This document shows positions 50,205 to 59,048 of a stretch of DNA of 64,000 bases, piece by piece. Position 1 is the first letter of the stretch; every line of letters starts with the position of its first letter. Below the pieces are notes generated by a model, which did not search any database, was not told where the DNA came from, and saw nothing but the letters and a program-made list of their open reading frames with translations. A program made the translations under genes and the position numbers. This stretch comes from Andreprevotia lacus DSM 23236. GTDB lineage: Bacteria > Pseudomonadota > Gammaproteobacteria > Burkholderiales > Chitinibacteraceae. The stretch is from contig NZ_FWXD01000007.1 of NCBI RefSeq assembly GCF_900176275.1, forward strand, positions 62,001 through 126,000, given 5' to 3'.

Positions 50205-52901
50205 ATGACGCAGACCGCATCGACCTGTTGCTATTGCGGCGTTGGCTGTGGCGTGCTGATCGCCAGCGACGGCACGCGCATCACCGGCGTGCAGGGTGAT
50301 CCGGCGCACCCGGCCAACTACGGCCGGCTGTGCACCAAGGGCATGACCCTGCCGGCCACCGCCGCCAGCCTGACCAACCGTGCACTGTATCCGGAAATGC
50401 GGCTGACCCGCGACAGCACACGCCAGCGCGTGGACTGGGACAGCGCGCTCGACACCGTGGCGGCGCGCTTTGCCGACATCATCCGCCGCCACGGGCCGGA
50501 CGCAGTGGCGTTCTACGTATCCGGCCAGCTGCTGACCGAGGATTACTATCTCTTCAATCTGCTAGCCAAGGGCTTGATCGGCACCAACAACATCGATACC
50601 AACTCGCGGCTGTGCATGTCGAGCGCGGTCACGGCCTACAAGATGGCCTTTGGCGCCGATGGCCCGCCCACCTGTTACGAAGACCTGGAGCTGGCCGATT
50701 GCGTGCTGTTTGCCGGCAGCAATATGGCCTACGCGCACCCGGTGCTGTTCCGCCGGCTTGAGGCAGCCAAGGCCACGCGGCCGGCTACGCGCTGGATCGT
50801 GATCGACCCCCGCCGCACCGATACCGCCGCCATGGCCGATCTGCACCTGCAAATCCAGCCCGGCACCGACGTTGCGCTGTTCAACGGCATGCTGCACCAC
50901 CTGATCTGGGAAGGGCTGGTCGATAGCGACTATCTGGCGGCACACACCGAGGGCTTTGCCGAGCTGAAAAAGCTGGTGCGCGACTACACGCCCAAGATGG
51001 CCGCAGAACTGTGCGGCATTGCAGAGGCCGATCTGATCACTGCGGCCGAGTGGTTTGGCCGCAGCCCGGCCAGCCTGTCGCTGTACTGCATGGGGCTGAA
51101 CCAGTCCGCGCACGGCACCGACAAGAATCTGGCACTGATCAACCTGCACCTGGCCACCGGCCAGGTCGGCAAGCCGGGCGCGGGGCCGTTTTCGCTCACC
51201 GGACAGCCCAATGCCATGGGCGGGCGCGAGGTCGGCGGCATGGCCACCATGCTGGCGGCGCACCGCGACATCAGCAATGACCAGCACCGCGCCGAGGTTG
51301 CCGCACACTGGGGCGTGCCGGCCGAACGGTTGTCACCGCGCCCCGGCCTGCCGGCGGTGGCGATGTTCGACGCGCTGCGCGAGGGCAAGATCAAGGCCAT
51401 CTGGATTGCCTGTACCAACCCGGCTCATTCAATGCCCGACCTTGGCCCGGTGCGCGAGGCGCTGCAGCACGCCGAGTTCGTCGTGCTGCAAGAGGCCTAC
51501 ACCAATACTGACACCGCCGCCTTTGCCGACGTCCTGCTGCCCGCTGCAAGCTGGGGCGAGAAGAACGGCACCGTCACCAACTCGGAGCGGCGCATTTCAC
51601 GCGTGCGCGCTGCCATTGCCGCGCCCGGCGAAGCCCGCCCCGACTGGTGGATTGCCGCCGAGGCCGGCCGCAGAATGGAGGCACTGCTGCACCCCGAGCA
51701 GCCGTCGCTGTTCGGCTTTGACGATGCAGCCCGCATTTTTGATGCGCACAGCCAGCTGACCGTGGGCCGCGATCTTGACATCGGCGGCATCGACTACGCG
51801 CTGCTGGAACGCAACGGCCCGCAGCAATGGCCGCTGCCGGCCGGCATGCAAGTGGGGCTGGCCCGTCGCTATGTCGACGGCATGTTTGCCACCATCAATG
51901 GCCGCGCACGCTTACACGTGACGCCCTACAAACCAGTGGCTGAGCCAACCAATGCGCGCTACCCCTTTCACCTGCTGACCGGCCGCCTGCGCGACCAGTG
52001 GCACGGCATGAGCCGCTCGGGCCGCGTGCCGCAGTTGTTCGCACACACGCCCGAACCCGGCATCACCATGCACCCGACCGACGCCGAGCGGCGCGGCCTG
52101 CGTGCCGGCGAGCTGATGCGGGTCAGCAGCAAGCGCGGCGGGCTGGTGCTGCCGCTGGCGATTAGCGACAGCGTACCCAGCGGTAGCGTGTTTGCCGCCA
52201 TGCACTGGAATGGCCAGTTCCTCAACTCCGGCGGCATCAATGAAGCCAGCCTGGGCAAGGTCGACGGCAAGTCGTTCCAGCCCGAACTCAAGCATGCCGC
52301 AGTACGCGTTGAGCGCGCCGAGCTGCCATGGCGCGCGCTGCTTGCCCGGCGCAGCGACGATGTACTGGCCTTGCACGCCGCCGTGCAGCCGCTGCTGGCC
52401 GAATGCGATTACGCCGCACTCAGCCTGCAGGGGCGCGACGTGCTGGTGTTGCGTGTAGCGTGCGCCACCGCCAATGCCGACTGGCTGGCTCGCGTGTTCG
52501 ACGTACTCGACATGCAGCCGGGCAGCGACGTGCTCGAATACCGCGATGCACGCCGCAACGTGGTCAAGCGCGTGGCCTGGCAAGGCACGCCGGCACGGCT
52601 GGCCGGGCTGGCTTTCGCCGGCGACGTGGCAGGTGCTGACGCGCTGTTGGCACGTCTGCTCGAAGGCGAAGTCTGGCAGGGGCCAAGACTGGCCGCGTTC
52701 TCGAACAAGCCGGCAGCCCCGCGTGACCGGGTGATCTGCAACTGCAAGCAGGTGAAAGAATCGCAGATCACCGAGCTGGCCGGGCGCGGTGCTGGGCTGG
52801 ATGAAATCAAGGCCACACTGGGCTGCGGCACGGTCTGCGGCTCCTGCGTGCCCGAACTGAAGCAGTTGTGCGTAAACGCACCGCAACTCGCCGCACCTTG
52901 A
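50205..52901 (+). CDS. nasA: Assimilatory nitrate reductase catalytic subunit NasA
   Basis: An 898-residue molybdopterin oxidoreductase. The N-terminal [4Fe-4S] ligands are CCYCGVGCGVLI and GRLCTKG. The molybdopterin domains show TNNIDTNSRLCMSSAVTAYK, PGAGPFSLTGQPNAMGGREV and GRLRDQWHGMSRSGRVPQLF. A BFD-like [2Fe-2S] domain is fused at the C-terminus (CNCKQVKESQI and CGTVCGSCVPEL), as in the Klebsiella NasA group. It reduces nitrate to nitrite in the cytoplasm. The ATG at 50205 has AGGGG at proper spacing; an ATG at 50199 is only two codons earlier. Confidence 0.95.
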   Translation: MTQTASTCCYCGVGCGVLIASDGTRITGVQGDPAHPANYGRLCTKGMTLPATAASLTNRALYPEMRLTRDSTRQRVDWDSALDTVAARFADIIRRHGPDAVAFYVSGQLLTEDYYLFNLLAKGLIGTNNIDTNSRLCMSSAVTAYKMAFGADGPPTCYEDLELADCVLFAGSNMAYAHPVLFRRLEAAKATRPATRWIVIDPRRTDTAAMADLHLQIQPGTDVALFNGMLHHLIWEGLVDSDYLAAHTEGFAELKKLVRDYTPKMAAELCGIAEADLITAAEWFGRSPASLSLYCMGLNQSAHGTDKNLALINLHLATGQVGKPGAGPFSLTGQPNAMGGREVGGMATMLAAHRDISNDQHRAEVAAHWGVPAERLSPRPGLPAVAMFDALREGKIKAIWIACTNPAHSMPDLGPVREALQHAEFVVLQEAYTNTDTAAFADVLLPAASWGEKNGTVTNSERRISRVRAAIAAPGEARPDWWIAAEAGRRMEALLHPEQPSLFGFDDAARIFDAHSQLTVGRDLDIGGIDYALLERNGPQQWPLPAGMQVGLARRYVDGMFATINGRARLHVTPYKPVAEPTNARYPFHLLTGRLRDQWHGMSRSGRVPQLFAHTPEPGITMHPTDAERRGLRAGELMRVSSKRGGLVLPLAISDSVPSGSVFAAMHWNGQFLNSGGINEASLGKVDGKSFQPELKHAAVRVERAELPWRALLARRSDDVLALHAAVQPLLAECDYAALSLQGRDVLVLRVACATANADWLARVFDVLDMQPGSDVLEYRDARRNVVKRVAWQGTPARLAGLAFAGDVAGADALLARLLEGEVWQGPRLAAFSNKPAAPRDRVICNCKQVKESQITELAGRGAGLDEIKATLGCGTVCGSCVPELKQLCVNAPQLAAP

Positions 52902-52971
52902 TCGCCGCATGCAAAACGGCGTTGCCCCGCTGCTTTTCATCTGCGGCGCCAAACCAACAGGAACAAAGACC

Positions 52972-53739
52972 ATGAACACAGGCAAAGTCACCCTGCTCGG
53001 CGCCGGCCCCGGCGATCTGGAACTGCTGACACTCAAAGCGGTACGCGCACTGGCCAGCGCCGATGTGCTGATGCTGGACGATCTGGCCAACCCCGACATC
53101 GTCACGCTGGCACAGCAGGCGCGATTGATCCGCGTGGGCAAGCGCGGTGGCTGCAAATCCACCCCGCAGGATTTCATCCAGCGGCTGATGCGCCGTTATG
53201 CGCTGGCCGGCAAGCACGTGGTGCGCGTGAAAGGTGGCGAGGTGCTGCTGTTTGGCCGCGCCGGCGAGGAAATCGGTTATCTGCAACAAGCCGGCGTGCA
53301 AGTCGACATCATCAACGGCATCAGTTCCGGCCTGGCTGCTGCGGCCAGCCTGGGCATTTCGCTCACGCACCGCGAGCACTGCCGTGGCGTCACCTTCGTC
53401 ACCGCGCACGCGCAGGACGACAGCGAGCCGGACTGGGCCACACTGGCCGCCACCGGCACCACGCTGGTGATCTACATGGGCATGAGCCGCATCGCCTCGC
53501 TGACCACGGCCCTGCTGCGCCACCTGCCGGCACACACGCCGGCCGCCGTGGTGCAATGGGCCAGCACGACAAAAGAGCAGCGCCTTGTCACAAATCTGGG
53601 GGGTCTTGCGACCAAGGCACAAGAGGCCGGCATGGGCAGCCCGGCCATCATTCTGGTGGGCGATGCCGTGGGCGAGGCAGCACAACACATTGCGCCGCGC
53701 ATCGCCGATCAGCACATAGCCATAGCCATCACGGCCTGA
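52972..53739 (+). CDS. cobA: Uroporphyrinogen-III C-methyltransferase
   Basis: A 255-residue SUMT. It has the SAM-binding block VTLLGAGPGDLELLTLKAVR and VVQWASTTKEQRLVTNLGGL. It methylates uroporphyrinogen III to precorrin-2 for the siroheme of NirB, which explains its place after nasA. The normally strict motif GGDPFVFGRG reads GGEVLLFGRAG here, so the active-site loop is atypical though its surroundings are intact. The start at 52972 has AGGAA upstream; a frame to 52909 would add 21 residues. No CysG-type ferrochelatase domain is attached. Confidence 0.9.
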   Translation: MNTGKVTLLGAGPGDLELLTLKAVRALASADVLMLDDLANPDIVTLAQQARLIRVGKRGGCKSTPQDFIQRLMRRYALAGKHVVRVKGGEVLLFGRAGEEIGYLQQAGVQVDIINGISSGLAAAASLGISLTHREHCRGVTFVTAHAQDDSEPDWATLAATGTTLVIYMGMSRIASLTTALLRHLPAHTPAAVVQWASTTKEQRLVTNLGGLATKAQEAGMGSPAIILVGDAVGEAAQHIAPRIADQHIAIAITA

Positions 53740-53781
53740 GTTGCGGAAAATACCATGATTGATTCTACCGGGAGCGCCGCC

Positions 53782-54042
53782 ATGAGCACGCTACACCTGC
53801 GCTACTTTGCGCGCCTGCGCGAGCGCTTTGGCCGCGATGCGGAGCCGCTCGGCATCCCGGCCGTGCCTTATACGGTGGCCGACGTGATCGCGCTGCTGGT
53901 GGCGCGTGGCGGCATCTGGGCCGACGAGCTGGGCGGGCCGCGCGTATTCCGCGTGGCAGTCGATCAGGAAATGGCCCAACTCGATACGCCCGTGCACGAC
54001 GGCGCCGAAGTGGCCATTTTTCCGCCGGTCACGGGGGGCTGA
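53782..54042 (+). CDS. moaD: Molybdopterin synthase small subunit MoaD
   Basis: An 86-residue ubiquitin-like protein beginning MSTLHLRYFARLRERFGRDA and ending with the essential Gly-Gly tail (FPPVTGG). The tail is adenylylated and thiolated to carry the sulfur that MoaE inserts into precursor Z. GGGAG precedes the ATG at 53782. It sits one base before moaE, so the two synthase subunits are co-made. Confidence 0.92.
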   Translation: MSTLHLRYFARLRERFGRDAEPLGIPAVPYTVADVIALLVARGGIWADELGGPRVFRVAVDQEMAQLDTPVHDGAEVAIFPPVTGG

Positions 54043-54043
54043 G

Positions 54044-54514
54044 ATGCAGCGTGAACCCAGCATACGCATTGTCGTTCAGGCTGAAGACTTCGACCCGGGC
54101 CAGGAAGAAGCGCTGCTGCACGACGGCGACCTGCACATCGGTGGCAGTGCGGCCTTCGTCGGCCGCGTACGCGCCGATGGCGACGACCTGCTGGCACTGA
54201 CGCTGGAACACTACCCCGGCATGACCGAAAAATCGCTGCAAGCGTTGGCCGAGCAGGCCGCCGAACGCTGGCAACTGAGCGGCGTGACCGTGATACACCG
54301 CATTGGCCGCCTGCTGCCGGGCGAACGCATCGTGCTGGTACTGACCGCCAGCGCCCACCGTCAGGCCGCACTGACCGCCTGCGAATTCCTGATTGATGCG
54401 CTCAAGACCGATGCGCCATTCTGGAAGTGCGAAGAACGCACGCGCGGCAAACACTGGGTCGAAGCCAAGGCCGGCGACAACAACGCGCGCCAGCGCTGGG
54501 CCAACCATGAATAA
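54044..54514 (+). CDS. moaE: Molybdopterin synthase large subunit MoaE
   Basis: A 156-residue MoaE with GGSAAFVGRVRADGDDLLAL, the LEHYPGMTEKSLQALAEQA block and VIHRIGRLLPGERIVLVLTA, ending in the catalytic lysine region CEERTRGKHWVEAK. It forms the heterotetramer with MoaD that makes molybdopterin. It begins one base after the moaD stop and overlaps mobA by 8 nt. Confidence 0.94.
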   Translation: MQREPSIRIVVQAEDFDPGQEEALLHDGDLHIGGSAAFVGRVRADGDDLLALTLEHYPGMTEKSLQALAEQAAERWQLSGVTVIHRIGRLLPGERIVLVLTASAHRQAALTACEFLIDALKTDAPFWKCEERTRGKHWVEAKAGDNNARQRWANHE

Positions 54515-55091
54515 GCAGCTCGATGTATTGATATTGTGCGGCGGCGAGGGCCGCCGCATGGGCGGGCAGGACAAGGGGCTGATCGAGCTGGACGGCCTGC
54601 CGCTGTGGCAACACGTACGTGCCCAGTTGCCGCAAAGCAGTTACCGCAAGCTGTGGCTGTCGGCCAACCGCAATCTCGATGCCTACCGCAGCAGCGGCCA
54701 CCCGGTGCTGACCGACCAGCGCGGCGGCTTCAGCGGCCCGCTGGCGGGCATCGAGGCCGGCCTGCTGGCCACCGATGCCGAATACCTGCTGGTGCTGCCC
54801 TGCGATGTGCCGCAGCTACCGGCCAAACTGCTGCCCACACTCTGGCAGGCACGCGGGCAAGCACCGGTCATCCGCGCCCGCCATGCCGACGGCCCGCAAC
54901 CGCTGGTCTGTCTGGTGGCGCGCCAGACCCTGCCACTGCTGCAGCATGCGCTCGACCACGGTGAACGCCGCGTGCAGTATTGGCAGCGGCAAGCCGGCGT
55001 GGCAGAAATCGAATTCGACGCCGCGTTCACCAATGTGAACGACGCCGGCGCGCTGCATGGCCTGTCTGCAACACCACTTGCCAGCCGCTGA
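54507..55091 (+). CDS. mobA: Molybdenum cofactor guanylyltransferase MobA
   Basis: A 194-residue nucleotidyltransferase. The N-terminal GTP-binding motif is LILCGGEGRRMGGQDKGLIE, and the metal-binding region is LLVLPCDVPQLP. It adds GMP to molybdopterin to give the guanine-dinucleotide form used by NasA-type enzymes. The start at 54507 lies within the end of moaE (8-nt overlap). Length is normal for MobA. Confidence 0.93.
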   Translation: MNKQLDVLILCGGEGRRMGGQDKGLIELDGLPLWQHVRAQLPQSSYRKLWLSANRNLDAYRSSGHPVLTDQRGGFSGPLAGIEAGLLATDAEYLLVLPCDVPQLPAKLLPTLWQARGQAPVIRARHADGPQPLVCLVARQTLPLLQHALDHGERRVQYWQRQAGVAEIEFDAAFTNVNDAGALHGLSATPLASR

Positions 55092-55093
55092 TC

Positions 55094-56089
55094 ATGGACG
55101 CCCCCGCCCTGCCCCCGCTCATTGATCGCTTCAACCGCCGCATCAGCTATCTGCGGCTGTCGGTGACCGACCGTTGCGACCTGCGCTGCAGCTACTGCAT
55201 CCCCAAGGGCTTCAAGGATTTCGAAGAACCCTCGCATTGGTTGACCTTTGACGAGATCGAGCGCGTGGTGCGGTTGTTCGGCCAGCTGGGCACCGGCCGG
55301 GTACGGCTGACCGGTGGTGAACCACTGCTGCGCCGCAACCTGCCCGAGCTGGCCGCGCGGCTATCGAAGCTGCCGGGCATCACCGATCTGTCGCTGTCCA
55401 CCAATGCCACCCAGCTGGACCGGCACGCACAAGCCCTGCGCGCTGCCGGTGTGCAGCGACTGAACATCAGCCTCGATTCGCTCAAGCGCGATTGTGTGGC
55501 CACCATCAGCGGGCGCGACAGCCTGCCCGCCGTGCTGGCCGGGCTGGACGCGGCACAGGCGGCCGGTTTTGCACCGATCAAGCTGAACATGGTGGTGATG
55601 CAGGGCGTGAACGATGACGAAATCGACACCATGGTGCGCTTCTGCCTTGAGCGCGGCTTTACGCTGCGCCTGATCGAAGCCATGCCCATGGGCGACACCG
55701 GCCGAAACGCGCATTACCTGCCGCTGGACCGCGTACGTGAGCGTCTGGTCGGCGACTTCGGCCTGGTGCCGCAAGCACTGGAAATGGGTGGCGGCCCGGC
55801 ACGCTACTGGCAGTTGCCGGACGGCAGCGGCAACATCGGTTTCATCACCCCGATCAGCCAGCACTTCTGCGCCACCTGCAACCGGGTGCGGCTGTCGGTT
55901 GATGGCACGCTTTACCTGTGCCTGGGACAGGAAGAAAAACTGGAGCTGCGCCCCATGCTGCGCGGCGGCGCCAGCGATGCCGAACTGATCGCCGCATTGC
56001 GCGACGCAATCGAGCTCAAACCCGAGCGGCACGAATTTCGCGAGCAACCGGGCAAGATCATCCGCATCATGGCGCACACGGGCGGCTGA
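55094..56089 (+). CDS. moaA: GTP 3',8-cyclase MoaA
   Basis: A 331-residue radical SAM enzyme. The N-terminal cluster motif CxxxCxxC is in TDRCDLRCSYCIPKG, the SAM-binding GGE is in RVRLTGGEPLLRRNL, and the second cluster is in FCATCNRVRLSVDGTLYLC. The C-terminal Gly-Gly tail (MAHTGG), needed for function in MoaA, is present. It makes the first molybdopterin intermediate from GTP. It follows mobA by 2 nt, and its stop overlaps a potential mobB ATG (TGATG). Confidence 0.95.
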   Translation: MDAPALPPLIDRFNRRISYLRLSVTDRCDLRCSYCIPKGFKDFEEPSHWLTFDEIERVVRLFGQLGTGRVRLTGGEPLLRRNLPELAARLSKLPGITDLSLSTNATQLDRHAQALRAAGVQRLNISLDSLKRDCVATISGRDSLPAVLAGLDAAQAAGFAPIKLNMVVMQGVNDDEIDTMVRFCLERGFTLRLIEAMPMGDTGRNAHYLPLDRVRERLVGDFGLVPQALEMGGGPARYWQLPDGSGNIGFITPISQHFCATCNRVRLSVDGTLYLCLGQEEKLELRPMLRGGASDAELIAALRDAIELKPERHEFREQPGKIIRIMAHTGG

Positions 56090-56540
56090 TGCCGTTGCTG
56101 GCTTCAGCCGCCATCCAGACGCCGGCAAGACGGCACCGATCGAGGCATCGCTGCCCTTGCTGGCCACACTGGGGCTGACCATCAACGTGGTCAAGCACAG
56201 CCATCAGGACGTCGAACAGGAGCCACCTCACAAGGACAGTGCACGCTTTCGCCGCGCCAGCGCGCAGGAGGTGCTGCTGGCCACGCCCTACCGCTACGCC
56301 GTCATGCGCGAACACCCCGCCGCCCTATTGGCCGACCTGCGGGCACGCCTGTCGCCAGCCAACCTCACGCTGGGGGTTGAAGGCTATACCGATACCCCCA
56401 TGCCACGCGGGCTGGACCTGCCCGGCGCGATTGCGCTGGCGTGCGACGTGTCGCCTCCCTACTGCATGCTGCCGGTATGGCCCCCTGACCAGCCGGAACA
56501 GATTGCATTGCTGATTACCCGGCAACTGCAGCAGTGCTAA
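56089..56540 (+). pseudogene. mobB: mobB-like gene, frameshifted at its start
   Basis: The ATG overlapping the moaA stop (56089) opens a frame reading MPLLASAAIQTPARR that is unlike MobB. One frame over, starting at 56094, the sequence reads VAGFSRHPDAGKTAPIEASL and continues LGLTINVVKHSHQDVEQEPP, then KDSARFRRASAQEVLLATPY, which is a clear MobB with its P-loop. No ATG opens this frame, so a one-base deletion just after the start codon is likely. The P-loop is also degenerate (usual form GxSGxGKTT). The first in-frame ATG (56157) would give a 127-residue protein without the P-loop. MobB helps MobA but is not essential in E. coli. A sequencing error cannot be excluded. Confidence 0.7.
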
Positions 56541-57133
56541 ACCACTGCCCCTGACTGGTGCAGCAGGCATGGGCATGCTCCCTCCGACGTTTTTTTCCGC
56601 AACGGCATGCGCAGCCCATGCGTGCAATGACCACCTCTTTTTCATGCCCGCTCAGGGCAACCCCCTCTCACCAATTACTTTCATAAAAAGAAAGCACTCA
56701 ATGGGCAAGGTTTCAAAAAAACGTGACAAAACAGTGAAATGCTGCGACGCAACACCATCGATTTGTAAGCAAAATCTGCATCAAATTCCATTTGCAATAT
56801 TCTATTTTATTTTATTTACCCAACAATTCTAACTAAAACATTTATTCAGAACATGGTTATAAAACTGCCATTCCCTCTTCACGATGCACTCCTAATCTTC
56901 GCGTAGTCACATCACCATTTCAGTGCATTTCACCTACACAAAGTCCAGAAATCACGAACACACAAAGTGGCTTGTAATTTGAATGACTGCGCTTTCATAC
57001 TTTTTTGTACTTTGTAGTTTTCTCCGCATAATTTGCAAAAACACGCACTTCTAATATCAGAAAAACCTCAACTAGCACAATTAAGCCCAGAGAATATTTG
57101 TGCGCTAGCAGATAAAAAGTCATGAAATTTCAA

Positions 57134-57153
57134 TTTGTGAAAAATTTCACAAA
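57134..57153 (+). promoter_or_regulatory. Perfect CRP/Clp-type binding site
   Basis: A 20-bp palindrome contains TGTGA-AAAATT-TCACA (57136-57151), an exact match to the CRP-family consensus TGTGA-N6-TCACA. It lies about 30 bp before the -24 element of the putative sigma-54 promoter and about 190 bp before the PEP-CTERM gene start. A cAMP- or c-di-GMP-responsive CRP/Clp-type regulator is the likely ligand. Confidence 0.75.
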
Positions 57154-57171
57154 ACCGGAAAAAACCCAATA

Positions 57172-57188
57172 TTGGCGCGGCCTTGGCC
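57172..57188 (+). promoter_or_regulatory. Sigma-54-like promoter of the EPS operon
   Basis: TTGGCGCGGCCTTGGCC keeps the two invariant pairs GG (57174) and GC (57186) at the exact 12-bp spacing, with three mismatches to YTGGCACGRNNNTTGCW. PEP-CTERM/exopolysaccharide systems are commonly driven by sigma-54 with the PrsK-PrsR pair, which supports the call. The start would be near 57199, giving a leader of about 130 nt. Confidence 0.5.
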
Positions 57189-57331
57189 ACCACTGGATGC
57201 ACCGATCAAACACTTACGGACTTGTTTGCATGTTGTAATGCACAAAAGCTCGTGGCATGCTGCGCTCGGCTTGAACTACCGATGATCTTGTCAGCAAGAA
57301 CTGCACCACTCGTTCCGAAAGGAGTACCAAA

Positions 57332-57784
57332 ATGCGCTACATCAAGCACATCGTTGCTACTGTCCTGCTGGCTACCGCCAGCATCAGCGAGGCGGCCTAC
57401 AGCAAGGCCTATACCCTGGGTACAGGTACGTTGTTTGCCTTCGACAGCTTCTCGACCTCTTCACACAGCAAGCTCAACTTCACCGCAACAAGCGGTGGCG
57501 GCGATCTGTCGCAACTGTTCGGCCTTGTATTCCAGATCACCCCGGCCTACCAGTCGCAACCGTTGCAGTCGTTCACTTTTGCACCGGGCAAGAACAGCTT
57601 CAGCGGCAGCTTTGACCTGCCCGGCTCAGGCAGCTACGGCTACGTGTTCTCGGTCTCCAGACTTGGCGCCACATTCGGTTCTTTCAACGTGAATGTCGCC
57701 CCGGTGCCCGAACCTGAAACCGTTGCCCTGATGGGTGTAGGGCTTATCGGGGTACTGCTGGCACGCCGCCGCAAGCGGCTTTGA
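57332..57784 (+). CDS. PEP-CTERM sorting-domain protein
   Basis: A 150-residue secreted protein. A signal peptide (MRYIKHIVATVLLATASISEA) is followed by a short Ser/Gly/Phe-rich beta-type domain, and the C-terminus has the sorting signal VPEPETVALMGVGLIGVLLA ending RRRKRL. Exosortases cleave at the Pro-Glu-Pro motif, and the processed protein usually becomes part of the extracellular matrix. GAAAGGAG lies 10 nt before the ATG. It is the first gene of the exopolysaccharide operon, and its stop overlaps the next start by one base (TGATG). Confidence 0.9.
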   Translation: MRYIKHIVATVLLATASISEAAYSKAYTLGTGTLFAFDSFSTSSHSKLNFTATSGGGDLSQLFGLVFQITPAYQSQPLQSFTFAPGKNSFSGSFDLPGSGSYGYVFSVSRLGATFGSFNVNVAPVPEPETVALMGVGLIGVLLARRRKRL

Positions 57785-58947
57785 TGCCGCCGAAACACGT
57801 TGCGCGGCTACTGCTATGGGCACTGCTGGGTACGGAAACAACCGCCGCGCGGGCCGCGTATGACCCGGATGACGCAGTCAACGGCTATGTCGAACAATCC
57901 GTCCGTTATGACGACAACCTGCAACGATTGCCGGCAAACACGCAAAGCCCGCTGGCCGGCGGTGCAACCACACTGGAAACCCGCCTGGGCGGCAGCCTGA
58001 AGCAGAACCTGTCACGGCAGCGCATCGAACTCGACGGTAACGTGGTGCAGGCGAGTTACACATCGCGCCACAACCTCGATTACCTGGGCTGGATGGGCGC
58101 AGCAGCGTGGTATTGGCAGCTGGGGCCATCCTGGTCCGGGCAACTGGCGTACACCGACCAGCGCAGCATGTCGGCGTTTGAAGACACACCGGGCGGTGAA
58201 AAAGACCTGGTGCGGCAGCGTAACGGGCAAGTCAGCGCCAGCTACGTACTCAACCAGTACTGGACCGTACTTGGCAGCGCCGGTACCGGCCTGCAGCGGC
58301 ATGACTCGCGCGGTTATCTCGACCTGCAGCAGCGCACCGCCAGCAGCGGTGTCCAGTTACAGACCGGTCGCGGCAGCCAGCTGGCGCTGATGATCGATTA
58401 CCTCGACGTCGACTATCTGCGTGACTACGGCAGCCAGCCCGCAGGCCAGCGTGGTTATCAGCAATGGTTCGGCCATGTGGATGCCAGTTGGCCGATAACG
58501 GCCAAAACCACGCTGACCGCCAACTGGGGCATGGCGAACTGGCGCTATGCGACAGATGGGGATTGGCGACGCAGTCCCCTGGGTGGCGTAGGTGCAATCT
58601 GGCAAGCCAGCGAAAAAAGCCGGCTGAGCCTGACTTACCAGCGCCAGTTCGAAATGCCCGGTCAGCATCTGGAACGCAATGTGGTGGATGACGTGAAGTT
58701 TGCTTTTGTCTGGCAGGCCAGTGATACGGCCACGCTGACCACAAGCTGGCAGCGTGACCGCCGTACCGCGAGTACACCGCTGGACTACGCCGATACCACC
58801 GATGTCTGGCGACTGGCACTTGATTACACCTGGCGCAACGCATGGTTGCTGAGCGCCTTGATGCAGTTCCAGCGGCGCGACTCGGCGCTGCCGGACGCCG
58901 ACTTCAGCTCGACACAAGCGGGACTGAATGTACGGCTGAGATTTTGA
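57784..58947 (+). CDS. epsL: EpsL-type outer-membrane beta-barrel of EPS export
   Basis: A 387-residue precursor. An N-terminal signal peptide ends near TTAARAA. The mature protein is a chain of amphipathic beta-strands (QSVRYDDNLQRLP, ASYTSRHNLDYLGWMGAAAW, SRLSLTYQRQFEMPG) and ends in a C-terminal Phe (LNVRLRF), as outer-membrane barrels do. It fits the EpsL protein found with exosortase B and thought to help export the polysaccharide. It is coupled to the PEP-CTERM gene by a one-base overlap. Confidence 0.82.
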   Translation: MPPKHVARLLLWALLGTETTAARAAYDPDDAVNGYVEQSVRYDDNLQRLPANTQSPLAGGATTLETRLGGSLKQNLSRQRIELDGNVVQASYTSRHNLDYLGWMGAAAWYWQLGPSWSGQLAYTDQRSMSAFEDTPGGEKDLVRQRNGQVSASYVLNQYWTVLGSAGTGLQRHDSRGYLDLQQRTASSGVQLQTGRGSQLALMIDYLDVDYLRDYGSQPAGQRGYQQWFGHVDASWPITAKTTLTANWGMANWRYATDGDWRRSPLGGVGAIWQASEKSRLSLTYQRQFEMPGQHLERNVVDDVKFAFVWQASDTATLTTSWQRDRRTASTPLDYADTTDVWRLALDYTWRNAWLLSALMQFQRRDSALPDADFSSTQAGLNVRLRF

Positions 58948-59048
58948 GGCTGTCGCTGTTTTTCAGCGGTCTGCTCGTAAAAGCCGCTTCGTTGTGAAGC
59001 AAGGGGCCACTGGTGCAGTGCTACGCCAGCGGTATGGAGGGTTAGCGC

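Larger units (their letters stand above)
56541..57331. other. Long AT-rich intergenic region before the EPS operon
   Basis: About 790 bp with no convincing gene. From about 56690 to 57170 the base composition falls well below the neighbours. It holds a T-run at 56591-56597 after mobB (weak terminator at best), the TGAAATTTCA palindrome at 57123-57132, the CRP-like site and the sigma-54-like promoter listed separately. An 87-codon frame at 56569-56832 has no coding features. Confidence 0.6.

Noticed and set aside
56569-56832. 87-codon frame downstream of mobB
   Set aside because: No ribosome site, no family resemblance, composition follows the AT-rich intergenic DNA; treated as chance.
57183-57692. 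169-codon frame overlapping the PEP-CTERM gene
   Set aside because: Different frame from the protein with signal peptide, PEP motif and good ribosome site; shadow.
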